A stretch of DNA of 64,000 nt from UBA3941 sp002385665. Lineage in GTDB: Bacteria > Bacillota > Clostridia > Caldicoprobacterales > UBA3941. Under the pieces are notes generated by a model. That model searched no databases. It was not told where the DNA came from and was given only the letters and a program-made list of their open reading frames with translations. Location: positions 67,898 to 131,897 of the forward strand of contig JBMNFJ010000015.1 in assembly GCA_050949255.1 (NCBI GenBank), read 5' to 3'. Below, piece by piece: positions 18,189 through 26,769 of this stretch (positions are counted from its first letter, which is position 1; each line of letters begins with the position of its first letter). Both the position numbers and the translations under genes were made by a program.

Positions 18189-18290
18189 AGATATCCCCCT
18201 TACCCTATGAATTAAGGCCTTCATATATATAGACAGGAAAAAGATAAGGATATTCGCCTTTGTTTTCTATTATATCTGTAAATTTCCAAA

Positions 18291-18316
18291 AATAAAACCC
18301 GGTTAAGGGTTTTATT
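18291..18316 (-). terminator. Terminator after the histidine kinase gene
   Basis: A 10-bp stem AATAAAACCC / GGGTTTTATT with a 6-base loop. On the minus strand it runs into TTTTATTTTT. Confidence 0.8.
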
Positions 18317-18347
18317 GGTCCGATCCACTTTAAATTGTATTGGCACC

Positions 18348-20495
18348 TTAGATTGTATTAAAGGACAGGATAGCCTTAAACAGGTCTCCATCCACCTTTA
18401 TTTCAAAGTCCCCACCGCAGGATTGGGTGAAGTTTTGAGCAATAGCCAGGCCCAATCCGGAACCTTCGCTGGTGCGCGCCTTGTCTCCCCTAAAGAAGCG
18501 CTCGGTTATCTCCTCTTCACTGAAATTCATCTCGTAATTTGCAGTGTTCTTTATTTCTACAAGGGCTCTGCCTTCTTCAACGGTCAGGTCCACATACACC
18601 CTGGTCCCTATCAGGGAATATTTCAGGGCATTTGAAAACAGGTTTGCAAATACCCGGTAGAGCTTGTTGCCATCGCTTGTTATAAACACCGGCTCATCCG
18701 GAAGGTTTAGCCTTAATCCAAGCCCGGACTCCTGAATCCTGTCCTCCAGATCGGCCAGGGTCTGCTGTATGAGCTTCACCAGATCCAGGGTTTTCATGTC
18801 AAATTCCATCTGCCCGCTGGCTACCTTGGACAGGTCGAAGAGGTCCTGGATGAGGAACTTAAGTCTATCGGACTTTTGTGCCAGTATCCCTATATAATCC
18901 CTTACATGCTCCGGCAATCCGCCTTCCTTTGATAACAGGTCCACATAGCTGATGATGGAGGTAAGGGGGGTCTTCAGGTCATGGGATATGTTGGTAATAA
19001 GCTCCACCTTCATCCTCTCGCTCTTAATGCTGTTTTCCACAGCCGTAGCCATACCCTCCTGAATCGTGTTCAGATTGTCTTCCAAAACCTTCAGGTCCGA
19101 ACCGGGGCTAAGCTCCAATTTGGTCCCTATATCACCCTTCCTTATGCGCTCCGTCTGTTCTATTATCCTGTCTATGTCCACCAGATTATTGGCAAAGCGC
19201 CGGGTATATAGATAGAATAGGAAAATACCAACACAGACCAGAATAAGCGCCATAACAAAGAATACTATTTCACTTTCAGCGGCAGCAAGGAGAACAAGCA
19301 GAATGGAGAAGAAGATAAACAGGGCCTCAAGTATTATCATTATGCGTATTCTTATGAGTTGGGCCTTGTGAAAGGGCCGCACCCCCTCCAAGTGCCAATA
19401 CCATTTCACCAGTTTCCATGTCATGTTTTTCGTTAGGATGTATTCACGGTTTGCGCGAATATCTATAAATGCAAAATATGCCAGCCACAGGAGCACACTT
19501 GCAACATAGAAGAGCTTTAAAAACCCTGCCCAATAGTGTCCCTCAACAAGATACATTGAGATTATCCATACCACAAGAATGAACAGGATTTTAAACTCCA
19601 GTAACACCTTACCCAGAACTCCTCCTATGGTCCTTTCCAATTCCCTTCCTAGATTTCGATTCAGGAGGGAAAATATAAAGAGTCCTAGTTCGGCGGTAAA
19701 GGCCAGCAGCAGGGCTAAGTACAAATACTTCTGCTTAGTCAGATTCTTTTCCATGGAATATAGGATGCTGTACTCATATGGAACTGTTACCAGGTCCTTT
19801 TTTACCGCTAAAAGTATTTGGCATCCCCGGATGTCGGGAACATCCTGGTGGATTCCTTTTACATCCCAATCTCCTCCGATATAGTTGTAGAATTGTGTAC
19901 TCCAGTATCCGTTATTGCTTTCGTATATATCCAGGGGTTTTCCGGCATTTTGTACCAGAAATCTTTGCCCGTCATAGTGGATATAAAAGTCATAGCCCTT
20001 TGGCAGGGTCAGGGGTTGGTCATTGGTAATCCCAAGGTCGGTAGCGGAGTTGGTCAGAGAAACATCAGTCTTTGGATTTGCGGCGTAGTAGATTAGATTC
20101 TGGCCTTCAGCCCTGAATGACCTAAGCTGCCAGTCCACATAGTCGCGAAAGTCCCTCTCCGCCTGAATCCTTTCCATGGCTTTACGCTCATTCTCATCCA
20201 TATTCTCATCATAGTCATAGGTATAATATGAATCGCCGACTTTGGCTAAATCCCCTTCATAGTCGTAATCCCAGTCATGAGTTATATACTCGGCCAGGAA
20301 GTGAAACTTTTCCCCCAAAAAATCCTTGAACTGCTGGGTATCCCTATAATCCAGACTTATAATATCCGTACCCAGATAGTTGACCTGATACCTTCCCCTG
20401 GAGGCCATGGTCAGGCAGAAAACCACTATGTATATACCGATAAAGAGATACAGCCATATCCTAAAGGGTCTAGATCTTTTCAATCCGATATCCAA
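18348..20495 (-). CDS. Multi-pass membrane sensor histidine kinase
   Basis: A 715-residue two-component kinase. One transmembrane helix is near residues 13-31. A large outside domain follows to about 260, then a cluster of about five to six helices (260-425) and a HAMP-like linker. The transmitter carries the H box ISHDLKTPLTSIISYVDLL with His505, the N box LYRVFANLFSNALKYS and the G box GSGLGLAIAQNF. It overlaps the regulator gene by 26 bases, so they are translationally linked. The start is unsettled: TTG 20495 is too close to GGGG, and TTG 20483 is the alternative. The signal is unknown; the outside domain has no family I can name. Confidence 0.92.
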   Translation of the reverse strand: MDIGLKRSRPFRIWLYLFIGIYIVVFCLTMASRGRYQVNYLGTDIISLDYRDTQQFKDFLGEKFHFLAEYITHDWDYDYEGDLAKVGDSYYTYDYDENMDENERKAMERIQAERDFRDYVDWQLRSFRAEGQNLIYYAANPKTDVSLTNSATDLGITNDQPLTLPKGYDFYIHYDGQRFLVQNAGKPLDIYESNNGYWSTQFYNYIGGDWDVKGIHQDVPDIRGCQILLAVKKDLVTVPYEYSILYSMEKNLTKQKYLYLALLLAFTAELGLFIFSLLNRNLGRELERTIGGVLGKVLLEFKILFILVVWIISMYLVEGHYWAGFLKLFYVASVLLWLAYFAFIDIRANREYILTKNMTWKLVKWYWHLEGVRPFHKAQLIRIRIMIILEALFIFFSILLVLLAAAESEIVFFVMALILVCVGIFLFYLYTRRFANNLVDIDRIIEQTERIRKGDIGTKLELSPGSDLKVLEDNLNTIQEGMATAVENSIKSERMKVELITNISHDLKTPLTSIISYVDLLSKEGGLPEHVRDYIGILAQKSDRLKFLIQDLFDLSKVASGQMEFDMKTLDLVKLIQQTLADLEDRIQESGLGLRLNLPDEPVFITSDGNKLYRVFANLFSNALKYSLIGTRVYVDLTVEEGRALVEIKNTANYEMNFSEEEITERFFRGDKARTSEGSGLGLAIAQNFTQSCGGDFEIKVDGDLFKAILSFNTI

Positions 20496-21168
20496 TTCCC
20501 CACACCACCTTCAAGTACTCGGGTTCCCTAGGGTTTATCTCTATCTTTTCCCTGATCCTGCGGATATGTACCATGACGGTATTCTCCACGCTGTAGGGTG
20601 TTTCATTCCAGACTCTTTCGTAGATCTCTTCCGCAGAGAATATGCGCCCCAAATTCTTCATAAGCAGCTCTACGATCTTAGTCTCCGTTGCCGTTAGCCT
20701 GACGGGAACCCCATCAGCCGTGAGACAGCGGGTATCGGTATCAAAGGCCAGCCTCCCGGTCCTTATGATGTTGCTGCCGTTGGAGTTTACATCTCCCAGA
20801 GTCATATACCTTCGGATCTGGGATTTTACCCTGGCCATAAGCTCCATAGGGTTAAAAGGCTTGGTAACGTAGTCATCCGCGCCCATGGACAAGCCCAGGA
20901 TCTTATCCGAGTCCTCGGATTTTGCAGATAGGATAATTATAGGTATATTTTTGTCCTGACGTATCTTCATGGTAGCCGATAGACCATCCAGTCTGGGCAT
21001 CATTATGTCCAGTAAAATCAAATGAATGTCCTGGCTGCTTATGGCATCCAGGGCCATTAAACCATCATAGGCCACTATAACCCTGTAACCTTCGTTTTGG
21101 AGGTTGATGCTAATGGCTCTGACAATCTCCCTGTCATCATCTACAACCAATACACACGGCTTTTCCAT
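20470..21168 (-). CDS. OmpR/PhoB-family response regulator
   Basis: A 232-residue regulator with a receiver domain (VLVVDDDREIVRAI, phospho-acceptor Asp54 in LILLDIMMPRLDG, and the Lys of DDYVTKPFNP). A C-terminal winged helix follows, with the recognition pattern SVENTVMVHIRRIREKIE. ATG 21168 lies 8 bases after GGAAGG; a GTG at 21177 is also in frame. It partners with the overlapping kinase. Direct TTAAT/TTACG-type motifs upstream (21255-21290) may be its own binding sites, but this is speculative. Confidence 0.95.
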   Translation of the reverse strand: MEKPCVLVVDDDREIVRAISINLQNEGYRVIVAYDGLMALDAISSQDIHLILLDIMMPRLDGLSATMKIRQDKNIPIIILSAKSEDSDKILGLSMGADDYVTKPFNPMELMARVKSQIRRYMTLGDVNSNGSNIIRTGRLAFDTDTRCLTADGVPVRLTATETKIVELLMKNLGRIFSAEEIYERVWNETPYSVENTVMVHIRRIREKIEINPREPEYLKVVWGIGYRIEKI

Positions 21169-21297
21169 ACGTCTCACCTTCCCTAATAACTAAACAATAG
21201 AGTAAAACACTGAACCCTAGGGATATTATAGCTGAATATCCTTACGAAAAGATAGCCCTGTTTCTTACGGAATTCTTAATCTGTCTTAGGTAGGGGC

Positions 21298-21568
21298 CAA
21301 AAGGCGGCTGGAGCAGAATCCTGGTATACGGATCATGACAGGGCTACCTGGGCGGGTACCGGTACCGGTGTTCCATTTACAGCAGCTTATCTTATGTGAA
21401 AAGAAGATCCCATTGCAGATTTAGTGGAAGATATGGCTGCTGAGGAAAAAGCCTGAGCCAACATATGAGCATTTGATTGATCTAGCGGATGATCCGGATG
21501 TAATAGATCCGCTGCGATGGCTGAAAGAAAGAGAATTATCCACTTCCAACGTTCCCGTAAGATTTTAA
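21298..21568 (+). pseudogene. Decayed manganese catalase (C-terminal part)
   Basis: A broken reading frame still spells a manganese-catalase core: KAAGAESWYTDHDRATWAG, TGVPFTAAYL, a stop, then DPIADLVEDMAAEEKA. After a stop and a frame change it reads TYEHLIDLADDPDVIDPLRW, and after a further shift IIHFQR. At least one in-frame TGA and two frameshifts are present, so no protein is made. Intact members dismutate hydrogen peroxide and include the spore-coat CotJC type. A terminator-like hairpin follows. A second fragment of a related gene lies at 24035-24123. Confidence 0.82.
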
Positions 21569-21610
21569 TAAGCTTTATACCGGAAGGATAGTACGAAACA
21601 TTATTAGCTG

Positions 21611-21634
21611 ATAGGCCTGCTGATGCAGGCCTAT
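21611..21634 (+). terminator. Hairpin after the catalase remnant
   Basis: A perfect 10-bp stem ATAGGCCTGC / GCAGGCCTAT with a TGAT loop. Only a short T run follows. It is probably the old catalase terminator. Confidence 0.65.
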
Positions 21635-21719
21635 TTAACACATTATTTTACCAGTTAAATATTACAATATATCAAACAAAATTTTTCCATTCTTTAATAA
21701 AATTAGTATTATCAAATCG

Positions 21720-21736
21720 GTCTATAGTGCATAGAC
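21720..21736. promoter_or_regulatory. Candidate BlaI-type operator
   Basis: The dyad GTCTATAGTGCATAGAC lies 44 bases before the blaI-like start. A half-site TATAGACC recurs at 21760-21767 next to the SD. BlaI/MecI/CopY repressors bind dyads of similar size at their own promoters, so autoregulation is likely. Confidence 0.55.
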
Positions 21737-21779
21737 TAAAAACATGAGGTCGATCCAATATAGACCAAGGAGGCTTGTC

Positions 21780-22142
21780 ATGAAAGAATATAAACTTACG
21801 GAAAGTGAAGAAAAGTTCGCAAATATCATTTGGTTGAATGAACCTATTGCTTCAGGTGATCTGGTAAAGCTATCTGAAAAGGAAATGAACTGGAAGAAGT
21901 CTACCACTTATACTGTCCTGAAGAAACTATGCGAAAAAGGCATTTTCAAAAATGAAAATGCTGTTGTTTCATCTTTAATCACTAAGAATGAATACTATGC
22001 AAAGCAAAGCATCCTCTTCGTTGAAGATACTTTTGGAGGGTCTTTACCTAGATTCTTAACAGCATTTATAGGAGAAAAAAAATTAAGTAAAAAGCAAGCA
22101 GAAGAGTTGAAAAGATTGATTGATAAGCACAAGGAGGTTTAG
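21780..22142 (+). CDS. BlaI/MecI/CopY family repressor
   Basis: A 120-residue winged-helix repressor. The N-terminal LTESEEKFANIIWLNEPIAS and the recognition region WKKSTTYTVLKKLCEKGIF are diagnostic. The C-terminal half is the dimerisation and protease-cleavage region. ATG 21780 has AAGGAGG 7 bases upstream; the longer frame to 21744 is not needed. The M56 protease gene starts 2 bases after the stop, forming the usual repressor plus sensor-protease pair. No beta-lactamase gene follows, so the controlled gene is unknown. Confidence 0.93.
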   Translation: MKEYKLTESEEKFANIIWLNEPIASGDLVKLSEKEMNWKKSTTYTVLKKLCEKGIFKNENAVVSSLITKNEYYAKQSILFVEDTFGGSLPRFLTAFIGEKKLSKKQAEELKRLIDKHKEV

Positions 22143-22144
22143 TA

Positions 22145-23947
22145 ATGAGTATCTTATTCATTTCCGTTTTGAATATGAGCATTACGGCAAGCTATGTAAT
22201 CCTATTTGTAATAGTTATCAGATTGATGCTTAAAAAAGCTCCAAAGGTCATCTCTTATGCCTTATGGAGTGTGGCTGCTTTTCGTCTTCTAATTCCATTC
22301 TCATTTAAAAGTGTCTTTAGTCTTATGCCACGTAAAACGAATGCTGTTCCACTCCCCAATGGGGTTATCTATCAGCAAAGTTCGCAGATTGATAATGGTA
22401 TAAGAGTACTCGACTCTTTCACAAGTGAGTCACTTCATGCACAACATACCAGTGCCAGTTTAAGTCCCTTGCAGATTTTTATAGAATATGGGGCATACAT
22501 CTGGATGTTAGGCATAATAGTATTGTTTGTTTACAGTTTCGTATCTATCTTGGTCTTAAGAAGACGGCTTAAGGCTGCACAATTAATAGAAAGGAACATT
22601 TTTGAAGCCAGGAATTTGCAAACACCATTTGTGCTTGGACTAATAAGACCTAAGATATATTTGCCGGTTGGACTGAAGGATGATGAAAGGGATTATATTT
22701 TGCTGCATGAACAGATCCATATTCGCCGAAAAGACCATATCATTAAGATGTTAGCTTTCTTTGTATTGTGTTTCCATTGGTTTAATCCTCTTGTATGGGT
22801 TGCGTATTTAATTATGAGCATGGATATGGAGCTTTCATGTGATGAAAGAGTACTGAAAGAAATGGATGAAAAAATTAAAAAGCCTTATGCTAACTCATTG
22901 TTATCCCTTGCTGCCGGAAGACATATTCTAAACGGAAGTCCAATTGCATTTAGCGAGAGCAAGGTAAAGTGGAGAATTAAAAATGTGTTGAATTATAAGA
23001 AGCCTGCTTTTTGGGTTACTCTGGTCTCCGTATTATTTGCCCTTGCAATAGGAATAGGACTGTTAGCAAACCCACAGGATAAGGGTTACAATGAGATCAT
23101 TAATAGCGATAATGGCCCTGGGGAAAGCATCCAGTTAGCAACAACTCAAGGCGACAGTCATGAGTTAACGGGAAGGGTTGCTAAGGATAAGGGGAATATA
23201 ATTGAAAGTTTTTCGGAAATAGATAAGTATATTAAAGATTATACTTTTGATGTTTCATATGAGGAAGATTTGGAATTGGGTCAACGAGTTTATAGTTTTC
23301 ATGGCAAATATGACTTAAATGGAGATGGCGAAGCAGATAGCATAAATGCAGTATTAATAACGGATAATGAGGACGGTTCCTATATTGAGGTTAATGGTAT
23401 GAAAGTGGAGTTAAACCTCTACAATCCAACAGGTGCGGTAAAAATTATTGATTTGGATAGCGAGGATGGTTATACCGAAGTTGCTATTTTTGACGATGGG
23501 GCAAGTGGAGATCCTGCGTTTACATTTATTCGCTATGATGGTACAAAGCTATATACCTTAGGAACAATAGATCGGCATGCATTAATGGATGGAAAGGGAA
23601 AATTCATATCAAGGTTTCATTTGGCCAATAACTTCAAACCTCAATTCTTTTCAGCATTGGGAGAATTTAAGAACAATGAATACCTTATAACGAATTATGA
23701 TGTGGAACAATATATAGGGGAGACTTATGAAGTCTATGGAACTGGCTTTTTTGTACCCTTAGACTTTTATCCAGAAGACTATTTTGAACATGTTGTATGG
23801 GACTCAGAAAATCTGAGAGAATTTAAAGCAACGAAAATAAAGCTACTAGGTATTCATATAAGCCCGGATAATCCGACTCTAAACTGGTTTTATGTTGAAC
23901 TGCCGGATGGTGAGAAAGGACTCTTGTATTTCTGGATAGGAGATTGA
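22145..23947 (+). CDS. M56 (BlaR1/MecR1-like) membrane sensor metalloprotease
   Basis: A 600-residue protein. Four hydrophobic helices in the first 300 residues surround a zinc protease with HEQIH (residues 188-192), and ELSCDERVL supplies the third ligand. After the last helix (about 290-308) comes an outside domain that is not a penicillin-binding domain. It contains DLNGDGEADSINAV, an EF-hand/VCBS-like calcium loop, and a beta-rich region to the end. Members cleave the partner BlaI-type repressor when the outside domain senses a signal. The ligand here is unlikely to be a beta-lactam. A strong terminator follows. Confidence 0.88.
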   Translation: MSILFISVLNMSITASYVILFVIVIRLMLKKAPKVISYALWSVAAFRLLIPFSFKSVFSLMPRKTNAVPLPNGVIYQQSSQIDNGIRVLDSFTSESLHAQHTSASLSPLQIFIEYGAYIWMLGIIVLFVYSFVSILVLRRRLKAAQLIERNIFEARNLQTPFVLGLIRPKIYLPVGLKDDERDYILLHEQIHIRRKDHIIKMLAFFVLCFHWFNPLVWVAYLIMSMDMELSCDERVLKEMDEKIKKPYANSLLSLAAGRHILNGSPIAFSESKVKWRIKNVLNYKKPAFWVTLVSVLFALAIGIGLLANPQDKGYNEIINSDNGPGESIQLATTQGDSHELTGRVAKDKGNIIESFSEIDKYIKDYTFDVSYEEDLELGQRVYSFHGKYDLNGDGEADSINAVLITDNEDGSYIEVNGMKVELNLYNPTGAVKIIDLDSEDGYTEVAIFDDGASGDPAFTFIRYDGTKLYTLGTIDRHALMDGKGKFISRFHLANNFKPQFFSALGEFKNNEYLITNYDVEQYIGETYEVYGTGFFVPLDFYPEDYFEHVVWDSENLREFKATKIKLLGIHISPDNPTLNWFYVELPDGEKGLLYFWIGD

Positions 23948-23997
23948 ATGATGCCTATATGAGTGAAAAGATAGCAAGAAACATTTTTAGAGATCAT

Positions 23998-24021
23998 GAC
24001 CCGCTAAGCGGGTCTTTTTTT
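23998..24021 (+). terminator. Rho-independent terminator of the BlaI/M56 operon
   Basis: A perfect stem GACCCGC / GCGGGTC with a TAA loop followed by seven T. Confidence 0.93.
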
Positions 24022-24034
24022 GAGCCTATGAAGA

Positions 24035-24123
24035 AATGGGAGGCCCCATGGTTCACCAGCTGATGAAGGAGCAACCATGGAGCAAATCAAAGCAGCCGGG
24101 GCTGAATCCTGGTACACAGATTA
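24035..24123 (+). pseudogene. Second manganese-catalase fragment
   Basis: One frame reads SPADEGATMEQIKAAGAESW followed by YTD and a stop. KAAGAESWYTD repeats the beginning of the remnant at 21298 (protein-identical over 11 residues). This piece is the part that should come before the first remnant, yet it lies 2.5 kb downstream, so it is not a simple split of one gene. Confidence 0.65.
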
Positions 24124-24313
24124 AAAATAACATTAATCTTACCAAATATGAGCAAATTCCAACTATTCATATACCAAACCGGTAAATAGAATATAGATAT
24201 CAAATGTTAAACATATTATCCCGAGGATTTGGAGAAGTACTATAACTCAGACTAGTCGCGTGAAATACTCGAAAAACACCAATAACAAGAAAGAATAAAA
24301 GGAGGATTATTCT

Positions 24314-25261
24314 ATGTTTTCAACTAAAAAAAGAAGGCCTATTCAACTCTTATTCCAACTAACATCCTTGATTTTGATTGTGTTGCTTCTTGTCAGCTGC
24401 GGTGGAAAAGCTACTTCGGGCGATGAAATGAATAATAAAGGACAATCGGAAGTGGTGGAAAAGCCGGAAGAACAGCAAGATGCGAATTCGGAGTCGCAGG
24501 ATATTGGGTCAGATGATTCTGATTCATCTGATACTGTATCAGAGGATTCTGATTCATCTGATACTGTATCAGAGGATTCTGGTTTTCCTGCTACCGCATC
24601 TGACAATTCCGGTTCTCCTGCAACTGCATCAGAATCATATTCTGCTTTCATTCAGGCAAAAGGCGAATTGTTAACAAAACTGTCCGATGCATTGGCAAAC
24701 AATCCCGAAACTGCATTAAACTCAATGTCCCTGCTTGGTATATCAATGATAGACTTGGCCCTGGTTCCGGCCAGCAGCTTTGGGCTTGGTGAAGAATCCG
24801 CCCTTATGGTGCTTGGGTTCCTGGGAGCAGAGGATCTCGTATACAGCGAAAACGGCAACCAATACAGTGTTAAGTATAAGGGTGAAGACGGTAAAAGTTA
24901 TGAACTGCAGGGCGAGTATGACAAGGCGGCAGACGCCCTTAAATGTACTTCGTTAGTAGACGGCAAGGAAACCTTGACCTCTGAACATCGAAAAACACCC
25001 TATGGATATGTGAGTCAGGCATATGTTATTGATGATGACGGTTCAGCATATGTTTACCAGCTGACAGCGACCGGAACTGATGGTGTGGTGGGCATGTCCA
25101 AGGCATCTGAAAAGCCTTCGTCTCTGACAGGCAGCGAATCAATTGATTTCCCAAAGCAGTGCCAGGAATGGTATGCTATGAACGGCAACAGGGTAACGGG
25201 ACTAACTGCTGATGGAGATGAGATATCGTTTGATTACACTCCATCAGAGGATGGCGAATAG
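24314..25261 (+). CDS. Secreted lipoprotein with Ser/Asp-rich repeat linker
   Basis: A 315-residue lipoprotein. The signal peptide ends in the lipobox LLVSC (Cys29 or so), so it should be anchored to the outer face of the membrane. Residues about 68-107 are four 10-residue repeats of the form DSDSSDTVSE, a flexible acidic stalk. The folded part begins near residue 110 and includes a beta-rich region YSVKYKGEDGKSYELQGEYD. I do not recognise a family. ATG 24314 follows AAAGGAGG. The next gene starts 3 bases after the stop, so the two are an operon and may work together at the cell surface. Confidence 0.85.
   Translation: MFSTKKRRPIQLLFQLTSLILIVLLLVSCGGKATSGDEMNNKGQSEVVEKPEEQQDANSESQDIGSDDSDSSDTVSEDSDSSDTVSEDSGFPATASDNSGSPATASESYSAFIQAKGELLTKLSDALANNPETALNSMSLLGISMIDLALVPASSFGLGEESALMVLGFLGAEDLVYSENGNQYSVKYKGEDGKSYELQGEYDKAADALKCTSLVDGKETLTSEHRKTPYGYVSQAYVIDDDGSAYVYQLTATGTDGVVGMSKASEKPSSLTGSESIDFPKQCQEWYAMNGNRVTGLTADGDEISFDYTPSEDGE
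24515..24634 (+). repeat. Four tandem 30-bp repeats within the lipoprotein gene
   Basis: The 30-bp unit at 24515-24544 is repeated exactly at 24545-24574. Two more diverged copies follow (24575-24604 and 24605-24634). They keep the reading frame, so copy number could vary without breaking the protein. Confidence 0.9.
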
Positions 25262-25264
25262 GCA

Positions 25265-26623
25265 ATGAAAAAATGGGTATTGATACTAATACTCTGTGCC
25301 ATAGTTTTAACCGCTGCTTCAGTTATATCCGTAACTGTGCTGGTGCCTCTAATAAGCTATAATCAGGCAGAAACTGCATTGAACGAAGGCAGGTATGAGG
25401 ATGCAATTGCTGCATTTGCAGAACTGGGAGATTATAAAGACAGTTCGGAAAAGCTGCTGGAATCCCGGTACATGGCTGCAAAGGCAAAACTGGATGAAGG
25501 AAAGTATGAACAGGCAATGCAGGAGTTCTCAGATCTGAAATCATACCGGGACAGTCCCGATCTTTACCGCGAAGCTCGATTCCGCTGGGGAAAGGCACTT
25601 ATGGACGAAGGAGCATACAGAGATTCTCTGGAGCTGTTCTTAGCAGATATAGAGTATTCTGGTGTGAGGGATGAATTAAAGAATGTCTATGAAAAAGCAG
25701 TCCAAAGCGGAGAAATTGCCGTGGCTTATGACGCAGCAACAGCTCTGCGGGATTTTGAGGCTATTGCCGGTTTGAATTTGCAGGTTATAGCAGCCGGCCG
25801 TAATCATGTGGTTGCTTTACGCAGAGACGGCACTGTAGTGGCGGCAGGCAACAATGATAAGGGTCAGTGTAATGTACAGGATTGGACGGATATCATAGCA
25901 GTCGCTGCAGGGTTTGAATACACGGTTGGATTGAAGTCCGACGGTACCGTTGTCGCTACAGGATCCAATCATAACGGCCAGTGCGATGTTCAGGACTGGA
26001 CTGATATCGTGACAATTTATGTAGGCAATACCGCTACTGATACAATAGGAGTCAAATCTGACGGGACAATAGTAGGTGTAGGCGGCACTGAGGGAGATAT
26101 TTACCATCAGCAGATACCCGGAAAAGCTGATGGTATGGTAAAGATCTGTCCCGGATGGAGGGGCATCCTGGTACTTATGGAAGATGGCGATGTTGAATTG
26201 ATTCCCCCATCGACCAGCATGAAGGAAATTAACCGATGGATGAGCATAAAAGATATGGCTATAGGAACCGGGCATGCTGTAGGATTGATGGTTGATGGAA
26301 CAGTGGTGACGGCAGGAAGAAACACGTCCGGTACAAACGATGTTGATGGCTGGACTGATATTATTGCCCTTGCCGCTTCCAACAGCAATACAGCCGGCTT
26401 GAAGAAAGATGGAACCGTGATGGTGGCAGGAGATGACAAAAAGGGGCAGAAAGATGCAGAAGAGTGGAAAGATATTGTTGCTGTATCTGTAGGACCGGGT
26501 TATGTCGCAGGACTCAGAATAGACGGCACGGTAGTGGCGGCAGGACAAATAACCAGAGCTGAGGAAAACGAGAAGTTATTTGAGGAAATTGCTTCATGGC
26601 AAAATATCGGACCTGCGTCATAG
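25265..26623 (+). CDS. Membrane-anchored protein with TPR-like and RCC1-like repeats
   Basis: A 452-residue protein. An N-terminal hydrophobic anchor (residues 4-28) is followed by three TPR-like helical pairs, such as AETALNEGRYEDAIAAFAEL and AKAKLDEGKYEQAMQEFSDL. From about residue 175 come RCC1-like beta-propeller blades, with the repeated phrase AAGRNHVVALRRDGTVVAAG and NDKGQCNVQDWTDI. About six blades can be counted. These repeats mediate protein contacts and no catalytic motif is seen. It follows the lipoprotein by 3 bases. A terminator ends the pair. Confidence 0.85.
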   Translation: MKKWVLILILCAIVLTAASVISVTVLVPLISYNQAETALNEGRYEDAIAAFAELGDYKDSSEKLLESRYMAAKAKLDEGKYEQAMQEFSDLKSYRDSPDLYREARFRWGKALMDEGAYRDSLELFLADIEYSGVRDELKNVYEKAVQSGEIAVAYDAATALRDFEAIAGLNLQVIAAGRNHVVALRRDGTVVAAGNNDKGQCNVQDWTDIIAVAAGFEYTVGLKSDGTVVATGSNHNGQCDVQDWTDIVTIYVGNTATDTIGVKSDGTIVGVGGTEGDIYHQQIPGKADGMVKICPGWRGILVLMEDGDVELIPPSTSMKEINRWMSIKDMAIGTGHAVGLMVDGTVVTAGRNTSGTNDVDGWTDIIALAASNSNTAGLKKDGTVMVAGDDKKGQKDAEEWKDIVAVSVGPGYVAGLRIDGTVVAAGQITRAEENEKLFEEIASWQNIGPAS

Positions 26624-26670
26624 GTGGTGTATTAGTAAGTTTGGAATAGTTTTTCATCAGGAGAATTTGT

Positions 26671-26709
26671 AAGAGCGCAACGGGCTGTATTGAGCCCATT
26701 GCGCTCTTT
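26671..26709 (+). terminator. Terminator of the lipoprotein/RCC1 operon
   Basis: A 16-position stem, AAGAGCGCAA-C-GGGCT pairing with AGCCC-A-TTGCGCTCTT, with one mismatch, 6-base loop and a short T run. Confidence 0.8.
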
Positions 26710-26769
26710 AGGTGTAATGAAATAGATAGTTGGTCAATATAAGTTAATCCGTTTCGCCGGTTAACAATC

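Noticed and set aside
24343..24651. Antisense frame rich in DAVAGEPESSD repeats
   Set aside because: Mirror of the tandem 30-bp repeats in the lipoprotein gene.
25817..26548. 243-residue open frame antisense to the RCC1-like gene
   Set aside because: Shadow of a repetitive coding sequence; no SD and no family resemblance.
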